This document shows positions 49,628 to 58,796 of a DNA stretch of 64,000 bases, piece by piece. Under the pieces are notes generated by a model. That model had not been told where the DNA came from and searched no databases. It saw nothing but the letters and a program-made list of their open reading frames with translations. Source of the stretch: Kutzneria viridogrisea. GTDB taxonomy: Bacteria; Actinomycetota; Actinomycetes; Mycobacteriales; Pseudonocardiaceae. The position numbers were made by a program, and so were the translations under genes. Where the stretch lies: assembly GCA_014138725.1 (NCBI GenBank), contig JACJID010000003.1:744001-808000 (forward strand), in the 5' to 3' direction. Numbering within the stretch: position 1 is the stretch's first letter; the number at the start of each line of letters is the position of its first letter.

Positions 49628-50559
49628 TCGTGGCCCTCCTGACGGTGGGTGCGACGGCGCAGCAGCGCGGTGGCGAGGGCGAGGTCCTGCAACGCGAACC
49701 CGGAGCTGTCGAACACCGTGATGGCCTCCGCCGAACCCCGGCCTCCGGCATCGCCGGCGAGCACGGCCCCCAGCGCGACGGGCGCGGCCGACGGGGCGTG
49801 TTGGAACTCGCCGATGGTGCGTGACTGGTCCGGCAGGTCGCAGAACAGCGATGCGCGGTCGTACAGCGCGACGGGCAGTTCCTGCTTGCCCGGGCCGTCG
49901 GCGCCCATGGCGGAGATGTGGGTACCTGGTGCGACCCAGTCGGCGTCGAACAGGGGTTGCCGGGCGGTCGTGGCGGTGACGACCACGTCCGCCGCGGCGA
50001 CCGCGGTCCGGGCCTCGGCTGGTTCGGCCGGCAGACCGGTCCGGGCGGTCACCTCCGTCGCGAACGCCCGCGCGGTGTCGGGGCTTCGGCCGACCACGAG
50101 GACCCGCTCGATCGGCCGCACCCTGGTGACGGCGCCCACCTCGTAGCGGGCCTGGTGTCCGGTTCCGATCACGGTCAGGGTGCGTGAGTCGGGGCGGGCC
50201 AGCGTGTCGACGGCGAGCGCGTCGGCGGCGGCCGTGCGGTAGGCGTTGGCGGTCGCGGCCTCGACCACGGCGGCAAGCCTGCCGGTGGCCGGGTCGAGCA
50301 GCACGATGGTGGAACTGTGGCGCGGCACCTCGGTGTTGCCCGGCCAGTAGCTGCCGATCTTGACGCCGACCAGGTCGTCGGCCGAGCCGGATTTGAGAGT
50401 GAACCGGTTGTCCGGCACGGCAGCGTGCCCGATCACGACCGGGAACGTCGATCCCGTCGCGGTCGCCAGGAACGCCTCCCGCGCGGCTGCCAACGCCAGG
50501 TCCTCGTCGACCAGAGCCGCCGACTCGGATTCGCTGATGAAAGTGATGCTGTCGGTCAC
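49624..50559 (-). CDS. Ornithine cyclodeaminase/mu-crystallin family protein
   Basis: The product is 311 aa. FTLKSGSADDLVGVKIGSYWPGN and VEAATANAYRTAAADALA form the substrate side, and VIGTGHQARYEV is the NAD(P) loop. The family covers ornithine cyclodeaminase, ketimine reductases, alanine dehydrogenase and iminosuccinate reductase (BhcD). The exact reaction is open; imine reduction fits the operon better than ornithine cyclisation. It overlaps genes on both sides by 4 nt. Confidence 0.88.
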   Translation of the reverse strand: MTDSITFISESESAALVDEDLALAAAREAFLATATGSTFPVVIGHAAVPDNRFTLKSGSADDLVGVKIGSYWPGNTEVPRHSSTIVLLDPATGRLAAVVEAATANAYRTAAADALAVDTLARPDSRTLTVIGTGHQARYEVGAVTRVRPIERVLVVGRSPDTARAFATEVTARTGLPAEPAEARTAVAAADVVVTATTARQPLFDADWVAPGTHISAMGADGPGKQELPVALYDRASLFCDLPDQSRTIGEFQHAPSAAPVALGAVLAGDAGGRGSAEAITVFDSSGFALQDLALATALLRRRTHRQEGHE

Positions 50560-51209
50560 GACTCTTCCTTCTTCAGGTTGGCGAGGTCGTTGTACAAGGC
50601 GGTCCGGGAGATGCCCAGCCGCCTGGCCACACGCGCGGGTGCGCCGCGCAGCGCGAACACCCCGGCCTCGTGCAGGGAGCGGACAAGTTCCAGCCGCGTG
50701 TCGCGGCCCAGCGTCGCCACCGGCACCGCGTGGGTGCGTTCGGCCCGTTCGACCAGGGAATCGACCACCTGGTCGAGATCGCCGGAGAAGTTCGTCGTCG
50801 TGCTGGGGCTCGCATCAGGCGAGGTCGACAGCCCAATCAGATCCGACAGCACACTCGCGGCACGGGTGACGGCCGAGATGTCGATGTTGACGCACAACGC
50901 GCCGATCAGAGTCCCGTCGACGTCGCGCAGCGGCAGCGTCGTGCACTTGAGCACCCGCCCGTCGTGCGTGCGGGTGAGGTAGCCGACCTCGTTGCGGGCC
51001 TCGGCGCCCGCGGCGAGGACACGAAGACCGATCTCACTCATCGCGTCCCCGACCTCCCGGCCGGTGACCGAACCGGCGACCGCGACCACGGACCGCCGCT
51101 GGTCCCGGTAGTCGTGCAGCACGACCTCGCAGCTGCGCCCGAAGGTCGCCGCGATGCCCTCGACCACGGGGGTCAACGCGGCGAACACCGCGTCCGCGGT
51201 ACTGCTCAC
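50556..51209 (-). CDS. YheO-type PAS/HTH transcriptional regulator
   Basis: The product is 217 aa from the GTG at 51209, which overlaps the previous stop (GTGA). The N-terminal YheO-like PAS domain includes EVVLHDYRD and CTTLPLRDVDGTLIGALCVNIDIS. The C-terminal HTH (ARRLGISRTALYNDLANLKK) matches the domain usually paired with it. Proteins of this type often sit beside D-amino-acid and imine-metabolising genes. It probably senses an amino-acid-like ligand and controls this operon. Confidence 0.85.
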   Translation of the reverse strand: MSSTADAVFAALTPVVEGIAATFGRSCEVVLHDYRDQRRSVVAVAGSVTGREVGDAMSEIGLRVLAAGAEARNEVGYLTRTHDGRVLKCTTLPLRDVDGTLIGALCVNIDISAVTRAASVLSDLIGLSTSPDASPSTTTNFSGDLDQVVDSLVERAERTHAVPVATLGRDTRLELVRSLHEAGVFALRGAPARVARRLGISRTALYNDLANLKKEES

Positions 51210-52351
51210 GACGGCCGCCCGGTCGTGTCGAGCAGGTCGCGCACCGCGGCGGCGGCCTTGAGACCCGATCCGCTGAGCACGACCACCGTCGTCTCCTCCG
51301 GCGCGATCCGTCCCTCGGCGACCAGGCGGGTGACCGCGGCAGCGGCGGTCGCACTGGTGGGCTCCACGAACAGCCCCTGTCCACACAGCTCACCCAGAGC
51401 GGTCACGATGTCCTGCTCGGGGATCGCGACGCTCCCGCCGCCGCTGTCCCGCAATGCCGTGAGCATCTGTCGCAGCCGCAAGGGGTTGGGGATCGCGGTC
51501 CCCTCGGCGATGGTCGGCCGCACCACGCGGTCGACCGGCCCGTCCGCCCCGGCGGCGAAACTGGCGTCCACCGGGGAGCAGTTGAGCGGCTGTGCCGCGA
51601 ACAGCCTGGGCAGGCGCGTGATCTGCCCCGCGGCAAGAAGTTCCCGGAAGCCGAGGTGGCACCCCAACAGGCTGCTGCCCGCCCCGACCGGCACTACGAG
51701 GTTGTCCGGCGCCCGGTACCCGAGGTCCTCCCACAACTCGTAGGCCAGCGTCTTGGCCCCCTCCAGGAACAACGCCTGCCAGTTGTGGCCGGCGTAGAAG
51801 ATCCGATCGGACTGCCGGATCGCCTCGGCCTGCGACTCCTCGCGGGGACCCGCCACCAGTTGGACCTCCGCGCCGTAGGCGGCGACCTGCGCGATCTTCG
51901 CCGGCGATGTGGCCGCCGGGGCGAGGATCCGTACCGCCACCCCGCCGGCCGCGCCGTACCCGGCGACCGAGGAGCCGCCGTTGCCGGAGCTGTCCTCCAG
52001 CACCGAGGTGATGCCGTGCTGACGCAGGTAGGACAGCATCACACTCGTCCCGCGGTCCTTGAAGCTGCCGGTGGGGCTGAACCACTCCAGCTTGAACAGC
52101 GGTCGCGCGCCGCCCCACGACCTCTCCACCAGGGGAGTGCAGCCCTCGCCCAGCGAAATCGGGCGCGCGATCTCCACCGGCAGGCACGCGCGATAACGCC
52201 ACAGCGAGCGCTCTGCCCGCTCCACGTCCTCGCGTGAGATCCCGGCCTGTGGCGTCACCATCAACGGCCGCCCCGCGTCGGAACGCCACCGGGGTGCGTC
52301 AAGCGGGTACACGCTGCCGTCGACGGGATCGACGTACCTCGCACGGCTCAT
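51206..52351 (-). CDS. Threonine-synthase-like PLP enzyme (fold type II)
   Basis: The product is 381 aa. GSFKDRGTS holds the PLP Lys, SSGNGGSSVAGYGAAGG the phosphate/substrate Asn loop, and VPVGAGSSLLGCHLGF the Gly-rich phosphate loop. It resembles threonine synthase and threonine-dehydratase-like lyases. The ATG at 52351 is chosen because the N-terminal domain begins there (YVDPVDGSVYPLDAPRW). First gene of the overlapping four-gene operon. Alternative activities include beta-hydroxyaspartate dehydratase or beta-replacement chemistry. Confidence 0.87.
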   Translation of the reverse strand: MSRARYVDPVDGSVYPLDAPRWRSDAGRPLMVTPQAGISREDVERAERSLWRYRACLPVEIARPISLGEGCTPLVERSWGGARPLFKLEWFSPTGSFKDRGTSVMLSYLRQHGITSVLEDSSGNGGSSVAGYGAAGGVAVRILAPAATSPAKIAQVAAYGAEVQLVAGPREESQAEAIRQSDRIFYAGHNWQALFLEGAKTLAYELWEDLGYRAPDNLVVPVGAGSSLLGCHLGFRELLAAGQITRLPRLFAAQPLNCSPVDASFAAGADGPVDRVVRPTIAEGTAIPNPLRLRQMLTALRDSGGGSVAIPEQDIVTALGELCGQGLFVEPTSATAAAAVTRLVAEGRIAPEETTVVVLSGSGLKAAAAVRDLLDTTGRPS

Positions 52352-52497
52352 CCGACCTCCAGTGCTGAACAAAGTGTCAAACAGTGGACAAAGTGTCCCA
52401 CACCGGCCCGTCGACCGTAGCTCGTGCACCATGTGGTGGCCACCACACCGTTGGCAGAGCGGCTGCGAGACAAGGGTTCCGTGCGGAGGTGGCACGG

Positions 52498-53526
52498 TCA
52501 TCCGTTGAGGAAACGCACCAGCTCCGCGGTAACGAACGAGGGGTTCTCCTCCACGAGCCAGTGGCCTGCGTGCGGTACGTCCACCGCCCGCACGATGTTG
52601 GTCATGCGCGGGGCCACTGTGGCTCGAATCGCGTCGAGCTGCCCTTGAGCGGTCATGAGCAGGGTCGGGACACGTATCGGTGTCGCCGCCACGGTGTCGC
52701 GGACGTCCTTGTCGAGAGCGCGGTAGAGCTCGAACCCACCCGACAGGACCTCGGGCCGGCTGTAGGTCCGTGCGTACTCGTTGATCTCGCTGTCGGTGAA
52801 CGGAGACCGATCCGAGGTGCCGCCGAAAGCCGTGCCCTCGAACGAAACCTGGGGATAGAACAGTGCCAGGTACTCGCGGACGTTGTCGCCCACGACCGCC
52901 TCGGGCACCCGTCGCTGGGAGTGGAAGGCGATGTGCCAGCTCAGTGTGCGGTACATGGATGCGTCGATCGCGGGCCCGGGTAGCGGCAGGTCGAAGTAGC
53001 CGAGGCGGGCGGTGTCGCCGGGGAACTGGCTGGCGTACTGAAACGCCACCGCAGCGCCGAAATCGTGCCCGACAACGGCGGCGTCCCGGACCTTGAGCCT
53101 GCCAGCGATCAGCGTGTGCACATACCGTGCCAGGGTGGCTTTGTCGTAGCCGGTCGGTGCACTGGTGCTGTCACCCAGTCCCGGAAGGTCGACCGCATAG
53201 ACGGTGTGGTGTTCGGCGAGGGCCGGCATGATCGGCCACCAGCCGTACCAGGTCTGCGGCCAGCCGTGGATCAGCACCACCGGTGTGCCGCTGCCGCCGG
53301 CCACGTAGTGCATGCGGACACCGTCGACCTCGGCGAACTCATGCCGGAAGGTGCCCTGGAACGCCGGGTCGCCCTGGGTGGCCACGGCGTAGGGGACAAC
53401 GTCACCGGCGGTCGGTCCGGAGCAGGCCGCGGTGCCGATCGTGAGCAGCAGAGTGAGCGTGAGGGTCGCGACCGTCCGCGCGGATTGGTGGAAGCGGCGC
53501 GTCAACGGCCGGGTTCCGGTGATCAT
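52498..53526 (-). CDS. Lipoprotein alpha/beta hydrolase, epoxide hydrolase-like
   Basis: The product is 342 aa. A signal peptide ends in a lipobox (TIGTAAC), so it is probably lipid-anchored outside. The fold has VVLIHGWPQTWYGWW (oxyanion), VGHDFGA with an Asp nucleophile, and PHAGHW with the catalytic His. Asp nucleophiles are used by epoxide hydrolases and haloalkane dehalogenases. AGGACAGG precedes the ATG at 53526. Last gene of a methyltransferase/DinB operon. Confidence 0.86.
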   Translation of the reverse strand: MITGTRPLTRRFHQSARTVATLTLTLLLTIGTAACSGPTAGDVVPYAVATQGDPAFQGTFRHEFAEVDGVRMHYVAGGSGTPVVLIHGWPQTWYGWWPIMPALAEHHTVYAVDLPGLGDSTSAPTGYDKATLARYVHTLIAGRLKVRDAAVVGHDFGAAVAFQYASQFPGDTARLGYFDLPLPGPAIDASMYRTLSWHIAFHSQRRVPEAVVGDNVREYLALFYPQVSFEGTAFGGTSDRSPFTDSEINEYARTYSRPEVLSGGFELYRALDKDVRDTVAATPIRVPTLLMTAQGQLDAIRATVAPRMTNIVRAVDVPHAGHWLVEENPSFVTAELVRFLNG

Positions 53527-53555
53527 GTGTTCCTGTCCTGGAGAGAGTGGTGGAG

Positions 53556-54056
53556 TCAGCGCCCGGTCGCGCCGTCGATCAGTTCGCGGAGGATGTCCGC
53601 GTGGCCCGCGTGCCGGCCGGTCTCCTCGATCATGTGGGTGAGTGCCCAGCGGAGGCTGGGAGCGGAGCGTCCCGGCCGCGGTCGAGGGACCGGTGCGGCG
53701 AGGTCGGCGCACCCGTCGAGTACGTCGTTCGCGCGCTCGACCGCCTCCCGGTAGCGGGTGAGGACCTCGGCCACGCTGTCGGCCGGTGCGGCCTGGAACG
53801 TCGCCTGCCAGTCGGTGACCTCGTCCCCGAGGAAGATCGAGCGCTCGACGAAGGTCAGGTGGTTGAGCAGACCGAGCAGGTTCGTGCCGGATGGCACCGC
53901 GGCTGTTCGCACTTGTGGTTCGGGGGCACCGTCGACCTTCGCGGCGATCGAGGCGCGAAGGTAGTCGAGGAATCCACGCAGGACCTCGGTCTCACTACTC
54001 CCGGTCCGGGGCGGCGGGGTGTCAGGACGGCGGTTACGGCGCACGGTGGCGGGCAC
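53556..54056 (-). CDS. DinB/DUF664 family protein
   Basis: The product is 166 aa, a four-helix DinB-like fold. It has LLGLLNHLTFVERSIF with a metal-binding-type His, and SLRWALTHMIEETGRHAGHADILREL with the conserved His triad end of DUF664. Related actinobacterial proteins include mycothiol-dependent enzymes. It sits between the methyltransferase and hydrolase genes with ~25-30 bp gaps. Confidence 0.85.
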   Translation of the reverse strand: MPATVRRNRRPDTPPPRTGSSETEVLRGFLDYLRASIAAKVDGAPEPQVRTAAVPSGTNLLGLLNHLTFVERSIFLGDEVTDWQATFQAAPADSVAEVLTRYREAVERANDVLDGCADLAAPVPRPRPGRSAPSLRWALTHMIEETGRHAGHADILRELIDGATGR

Positions 54057-54080
54057 GGCGGTCTCCTTCCAGTGTCCGGG

Positions 54081-54707
54081 TCAGGCGGTGCGGCGGATGA
54101 GCAGAACGTGGTCGGTGACCTCGGCGGTCTGCCCGCCTGGTCCGGTCGCGATCCTGCGGGGTGTGTCGGCCCGTTCGACCGTCCACCTCGCCGCGTCCAG
54201 GTCGATGTCCGCGGCGACCTCCAGCGGGTGCGGGTACCGGACGTCGGGATCCTGGTTCCACGACCACGGCGCGGTCGAGCCGTGGTCGACGACCAGCAGC
54301 CGCCCGCCCGGGCGCAACGCGTGCGCGGCCGAGCGCAGGACCGCTGCCCTGTCCAGGTCGAAGGGGGTGTGCAGGTAGTGGGCGCAGATCAGGTCGAACT
54401 CGGCCTGCGGGAAAGTCCCGCCCAGGTCGTGCCGCACGGCGGTGACGCGGTCGCCCAGGCCGTGTGCGCTGGCCAGGGCGGCGAGCCGCTCGACCGCCAC
54501 CGCCGAGATGTCGGCGGCGGTGACCTGCCATCCCCGGTCGGCGAGCCACAGCGCGTCGCCGCCCCCGCCGCATCCCAGGTCCAACGCATCGCCAGGCGGC
54601 AGGCCGGTGACGGTCTCGGTGAGCCGGGCATTCGGCTGCGGGTCGGGGGCCGCCGGTCGCGCCGCGTACATGTCGTCCCAGAACGTGTTCGCCTCGGTGG
54701 CGTTCAT
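54081..54707 (-). CDS. Class I SAM-dependent methyltransferase
   Basis: The product is 208 aa. The SAM-binding motif DALDLGCGGGGDALWLADRG lies at ~45-64, a second acidic strand is VTAADISAVAVERL, and DLICAHYLHTPF is motif IV. The ATG at 54707 has AAGGAGCCCTTG ahead. The family resembles methyltransferase/tellurite-resistance TehB-like enzymes. Divergent from the XRE-cupin regulator with a palindrome in the shared promoter. Confidence 0.87.
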   Translation of the reverse strand: MNATEANTFWDDMYAARPAAPDPQPNARLTETVTGLPPGDALDLGCGGGGDALWLADRGWQVTAADISAVAVERLAALASAHGLGDRVTAVRHDLGGTFPQAEFDLICAHYLHTPFDLDRAAVLRSAAHALRPGGRLLVVDHGSTAPWSWNQDPDVRYPHPLEVAADIDLDAARWTVERADTPRRIATGPGGQTAEVTDHVLLIRRTA

Positions 54708-54768
54708 CAAGGGCTCCTTCCGTCGGTGGGCGCCCAGTCTCACCAGGCGCGCACCGGTCTGGCACGCG

Positions 54769-54789
54769 ATCTTGCGGTTTTGGCAAGAT
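54769..54789. promoter_or_regulatory. 7-bp-arm inverted repeat in divergent promoter
   Basis: ATCTTGC (54769-54775) and GCAAGAT (54783-54789) flank a 7-bp spacer, immediately before the XRE-cupin GTG at 54796. It is a candidate autoregulatory operator also controlling the methyltransferase operon. Confidence 0.6.
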
Positions 54790-54795
54790 GAGCCC

Positions 54796-55404
54796 GTGGA
54801 CCGCGAAACGGATGAAGTACTCGACGGGGTGGGGCCGCGACTTCGCGCGCTGCGTCGTCACCGCGGCATCACCCTCGCCGACCTCGCGATGACAACCGGC
54901 GTGTCGGAGAGCACCCTGTCCCGGTTGGAAAGCGGGCAGCGCAGGGCAACCCTGGAGTTGCTACTGCCGCTGGCCCGCACCTACGACGTTCCGCTGGACG
55001 ACCTCGTCGGCGCCCCGCGCACCGGCGACCCCCGCATCCACCTCACGCCGATCCACCGGTTCGGGATGACCTTCGTGCCCCTGTCCCGGCGGCCGGGCGG
55101 GGTACAGGCGTTCAAAATGATCATCCCCGCCCAGCCGGAACCGCTCGAACCGACCCCGCAGACCCATGACGGCTTCGAATGGCTGTACGTGCTCAACGGA
55201 CACCTGCGACTGATCCTCGGCGAGCGCGACCTGACACTGCCACCCGGCGAGGCAGCCGAATTCGACACGTCCTTGCCGCACTGGCTGAGTAGCGCCGACG
55301 GCCGCGTTGTCGAGCTGCTCATCCTGTTCGACCCGCAGGGGATGCGCACACACATTCACGCCGACCCCCACCGGCCGTCGCACGGCGGAAGTCAGCGGCG
55401 GTGA
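54796..55404 (+). CDS. XRE family regulator with cupin sensor domain
   Basis: The product is 202 aa from the GTG at 54796. The helix-turn-helix (LRALRRHRGITLADLAMTTGVSESTLSRLESGQRR) is at ~13-48. The cupin domain at ~100-190 contains HDGFEWLYVLNGHLRLILGE and DLTLPPGEAAEFDTSLPHWL. Such proteins bind small ligands through the cupin barrel. The start lies only 7 bp after the inverted repeat, so no ribosome-binding site is obvious. Confidence 0.87.
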   Translation: MDRETDEVLDGVGPRLRALRRHRGITLADLAMTTGVSESTLSRLESGQRRATLELLLPLARTYDVPLDDLVGAPRTGDPRIHLTPIHRFGMTFVPLSRRPGGVQAFKMIIPAQPEPLEPTPQTHDGFEWLYVLNGHLRLILGERDLTLPPGEAAEFDTSLPHWLSSADGRVVELLILFDPQGMRTHIHADPHRPSHGGSQRR

Positions 55405-56050
55405 TGCCCGCGGCCTCAGCAGCGCAGGCCGCCTGCGCGGAGATGGTGCTTTGACCACAAGGGGTCGCCGTTCCCGTCGCTGGGGCGTCGTGTCCTAACT
55501 GGACGATGGCCATCATGTGCAGCACCAGGACGCGCCCAGCAGAGCGGTGCCGTTCCAGGAGGAGAAGTGTCCCCTGGGCGGCGAACCGTTCGATGTCGTC
55601 GAGCGGCCTGGCCGGGGCTACCGCCGTTCCGCTAGTCAACTGGCAGCCGATGTGCGGGTGGTCTCGCTGACGCAGTGCGGACGTGGCGGAAAGTGGCCTG
55701 GTGGCACATGCACTGATGACTTCGGGCCCTGATTCCGGTCTGGTGGACTGTGAACCCTGTGCCGCAACAACGTTGCGCGCAGGTACACCGCACCACCCCC
55801 GCCGGAGTGGAGGGAGGGAGACCATGCCAGTACGCAGCACGCGGTCGGCGAACTGTCCATGGACACCAATCCCTTCCCTGACTTGTGGTTCGGCTCCCTC
55901 CGGGACGGCCGGTGGAGCGGCACGACCCGCGGGGAGGAACAGCTCGGCCGAGCAGTTCGGCCACGACCGGGCGCACTTCCTGTCCATGGCCCCGGGACGT
56001 ACGGACGGCCCCCGACCACGCACTGTCTGCCGTACCAAGGAGTGTTGACG
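55405..56050. other. 646-bp intergenic region upstream of AraC gene
   Basis: Several overlapping frames exist on both strands but none shows a domain, ribosome-binding site or consistent coding character. The segment contains the AAGGAG site for the AraC gene at ~56038. It may hold decayed coding sequence; nothing specific could be identified. Confidence 0.5.
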
Positions 56051-57058
56051 ATGACCGCAGCCGGCACGCCGCCCCAGCACGTCACGTTCCAGACCACCGA
56101 CCACGATCAAGCGGGTGAGTACCTGACCGGCGTCTACGGCACCTCCGTCCGGCTGGGCGGACGCAGGCACGGCTACTTCTACCGCCACACCCGTGTGGAC
56201 ACCGACACGTTCGCCATGAAGACCTGTGCGCAGACCGACGGCGTCGCGATCACCGTGGAGTCCCTACCGGTGCTGATGATCGGCCGCTCCCGTACCACGA
56301 CTCTGGACTACCGTTCCGAAAGAACTGAACACAGGTTCGGTCCCGGCGAGGTGTTCATCACCTCCAAAGCCGAGGGCTGCGCCCCCTTCCGGGCGCGGTG
56401 GGGCAGCGGCGCCCTCCAGGTCGCCACCCTCCCCTTCACGCAGCTGGGCCAGGTGGCCGCGACCGCCGAGTCCCGCAGCCCCGCGCCGATCCGGTTCACC
56501 GACCTGCGCCCGGTGGATCCGGCCGCCGCGCACCGCGTGACCGCGACCATCGACTACCTCGCGGGCGTCCTGCGCGACCGGCCCGAATCCATGAGCGAAC
56601 CGCTCGTGCTCAGCGCGGCCGGGCAACTGCTGGCCGCGACGGTGCTGGCCGCCTTCCCGAACACCGCACTCACCGAACCCACCATCGAGGACCGGCGCGA
56701 TGCGCACCCGCGCACCCTCCGGCGGGCCATGGCGTTCATCGAGGACTACGCCCACTGCGACATCAGCGTCGCTGACATCGCCGCTGCCGTCCACGTCAGT
56801 ATTCGCGCGTTGCAGTACGCCTTCCGGCGCCACCACGCCACCACGCCGCTGGGCTACCTCCGCCAAGTCCGTCTGCACCAGGCACACCAGGAACTGCTGG
56901 CGGCCGATCCCACGACCGAGGTCACGGTCACCCAGATCGCCGCGCGCTGGGGCTTCTTCCACTCCGGCCGTTTCGCCGGCTACTACCGCGACACCTACGG
57001 CCGCCCGCCGTACCAGACCCTGCACCGCCAGAGCTCCTGCTCTCCCGGACAGGCGTGA
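56051..57058 (+). CDS. AraC family transcriptional regulator
   Basis: The product is 335 aa. Residues ~1-180 form an AraC-type N-terminal binding domain (PVLMIGRSRTTTLDYRSERT, FGPGEVFITSKAEG). Residues ~220-325 hold two helix-turn-helix motifs (ISVADIAAAVHVSIRALQYAF and VTVTQIAARWGFFHSGRFAGYYRDTYGRPP). A frameshifted fragment of a close paralogue occurs at 43931-44246. Target genes unknown; the next gene is convergent. Confidence 0.9.
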   Translation: MTAAGTPPQHVTFQTTDHDQAGEYLTGVYGTSVRLGGRRHGYFYRHTRVDTDTFAMKTCAQTDGVAITVESLPVLMIGRSRTTTLDYRSERTEHRFGPGEVFITSKAEGCAPFRARWGSGALQVATLPFTQLGQVAATAESRSPAPIRFTDLRPVDPAAAHRVTATIDYLAGVLRDRPESMSEPLVLSAAGQLLAATVLAAFPNTALTEPTIEDRRDAHPRTLRRAMAFIEDYAHCDISVADIAAAVHVSIRALQYAFRRHHATTPLGYLRQVRLHQAHQELLAADPTTEVTVTQIAARWGFFHSGRFAGYYRDTYGRPPYQTLHRQSSCSPGQA

Positions 57059-57122
57059 CAGGGCCCAGTACCGATCCTGCAAGGACTGGCGGCCAGGGAC
57101 ATGAACCGAGCCATGCTCGACA

Positions 57123-58631
57123 TCAGTTGGAGCGACTCGTGCCGTCCCCCAGCCAGCGCGTCAGGGCGGCTTCCAGGCCGGCGGGGTCACTGGCGCCGTC
57201 GGCCGACGCCCACGCCACGAAGCCGTCGGGTCGCACCAGCAAGCCGCTCACCCCGGCGCCGTCCGCACTACCCCGGACCAGGTCCAGCCGCCCGGCGTAC
57301 GGCTTGGCCAGGGCTGCCAGCTGGTCGTCCCCGGCGAGATCGACGAGCAGGGCCCGGCCCTCATGGGCGTGGTCGGCGAGCCGGGTGCCGTCGTCCAGCC
57401 GGAGGGCGGGCATCGTCGCACCGACCAGCGGATGCCCCTCCCCCAGGTCGTAGCGCTGCCACAGACCTGAGATCCGCTTCACGTAGTGGGTCGCCCCGTC
57501 GCGGGTGCTGAGGAAGTCGGTGGTCACCCTCCTGAGGGCACGGCTGTAGGCGTCGCCGCGCATCGCGGCCACCTGCGCGCGCGTCCAGTCGAGCACCCAG
57601 GCGCCGATCGGGTGCCGCTCGCTGGTGTAGGTGTCGAGCAGGCCCTCAGGCGCCCACCCCTGCACGGTGGCGGCGAGCTTCCAGCCCAGGTTGACGGCAT
57701 CGCCGAGCCCCAGGTTGAGGCCCTGGCCACTGAACGGCGAATGCACGTGGGCGGCGTCCCCGCAGAGGAGCACGCGACCGCGCCGATAGGTCGTCGCCTG
57801 CCGCGCGTGGTCCGTGAAGCGCGTGCCGCTGACAACCTCGGTCACGCGGACGTCGAGGCCGCTGGCGCGCCGCAGACTGGCCTCCATCTCGGCCGCGGTC
57901 ATGGGTGCCTCCCGGTCCTCCGGGGGGCCATCGAGTTCGACGGTGCGCACCCAACCCGGCTTCGGCCCGTAGACGTAGACCCCGGTGGGGGTGTGCTGCC
58001 AGCCGCGCCCCAGGAGTTCCGCCCCCTCCACTGTGCCCACCGCCTGGCGGACGGTGATCTGCGGGTCCGTGCCGGGGAACTCGAAGCCCGCCTGACGCCG
58101 GACCAGGCTGCGGCCTCCGTCGCAGCCGACGAGCCACGCCACGCGCACGTCGCCGCCTTCCAGGTGCACGGAGACGCCGGCATCATCCGCGTCGAATCCA
58201 CGCACCTCGACCCCGCGCCGGACCTCGACGCCCAGCTCCGCCGCGCGCTCACCGAGGATCCGCTCCACCTCGACCTGCGGGACTTGCACGTACCAGTTGG
58301 GACCGCGGCCGCGCAGGCTGGGGTCCTGCTCGTCGACGGGGCCCGCTGGGACCTGAATCCCGCCGAAGTGCCCGACGAAAGGCGCCCGCTTCCGCTCACC
58401 CTGGAACGGCAGCTTCCCCTGTACCGCCTCCACCGCGGGGAGCAGTCCGCGCCGGTCCAAGGCCTCGGCGGAGGCGGTGTTGATCCCCTCCGCCTTGGAC
58501 GCGGTGTCGAACTCCGTCCGCCGTTCGACGACCACCACCCGGACCCCCGCCAACCGCAGTTCCGTGGCGAGCATCAAGCCGACCGGCCCGGCGCCTGCCA
58601 CGAGCACGTCATAGTCCATCGTTGTCGACAT
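57123..58631 (-). CDS. FAD-dependent aromatic monooxygenase (PHBH family)
   Basis: The product is ~502 aa. It has the dinucleotide loop VAGAGPVGLMLA, the DG motif VGCDGGRSLVRR, and the GD motif LLCGDAAHVHSPFSGQGLNL. A C-terminal thioredoxin-like extension (~400-500) is present, as in rifampicin-monooxygenase and polyketide hydroxylases. Starts at 58655, 58631 and 58619 are all possible; 58631 has GAGAGG ahead. With the adjacent DHA2 exporter and TetR this looks like a detoxification or resistance operon. Confidence 0.88.
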   Translation of the reverse strand: MSTTMDYDVLVAGAGPVGLMLATELRLAGVRVVVVERRTEFDTASKAEGINTASAEALDRRGLLPAVEAVQGKLPFQGERKRAPFVGHFGGIQVPAGPVDEQDPSLRGRGPNWYVQVPQVEVERILGERAAELGVEVRRGVEVRGFDADDAGVSVHLEGGDVRVAWLVGCDGGRSLVRRQAGFEFPGTDPQITVRQAVGTVEGAELLGRGWQHTPTGVYVYGPKPGWVRTVELDGPPEDREAPMTAAEMEASLRRASGLDVRVTEVVSGTRFTDHARQATTYRRGRVLLCGDAAHVHSPFSGQGLNLGLGDAVNLGWKLAATVQGWAPEGLLDTYTSERHPIGAWVLDWTRAQVAAMRGDAYSRALRRVTTDFLSTRDGATHYVKRISGLWQRYDLGEGHPLVGATMPALRLDDGTRLADHAHEGRALLVDLAGDDQLAALAKPYAGRLDLVRGSADGAGVSGLLVRPDGFVAWASADGASDPAGLEAALTRWLGDGTSRSN

Positions 58632-58796
58632 CTGGTTTTCCTCTCTCATGGACATTTGGTTCTCTTCTTCCTGCTGGAGCCCTCCTCCGCAAGTCGGGCC
58701 CCTCGGTGATGCGGCCGCCATCACCCGTCGGCCTGAAAAGTCGGAGGGCGTCGAACCGTCTCCCCGCCAACCTCGCTCCCCCGCGTCCTTGCGGAA

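Noticed and set aside
55683-56048. 121-residue frame upstream of the AraC gene
   Set aside because: It has no domain and no ribosome-binding site, and frames of similar length exist on both strands, so coding is not supported.
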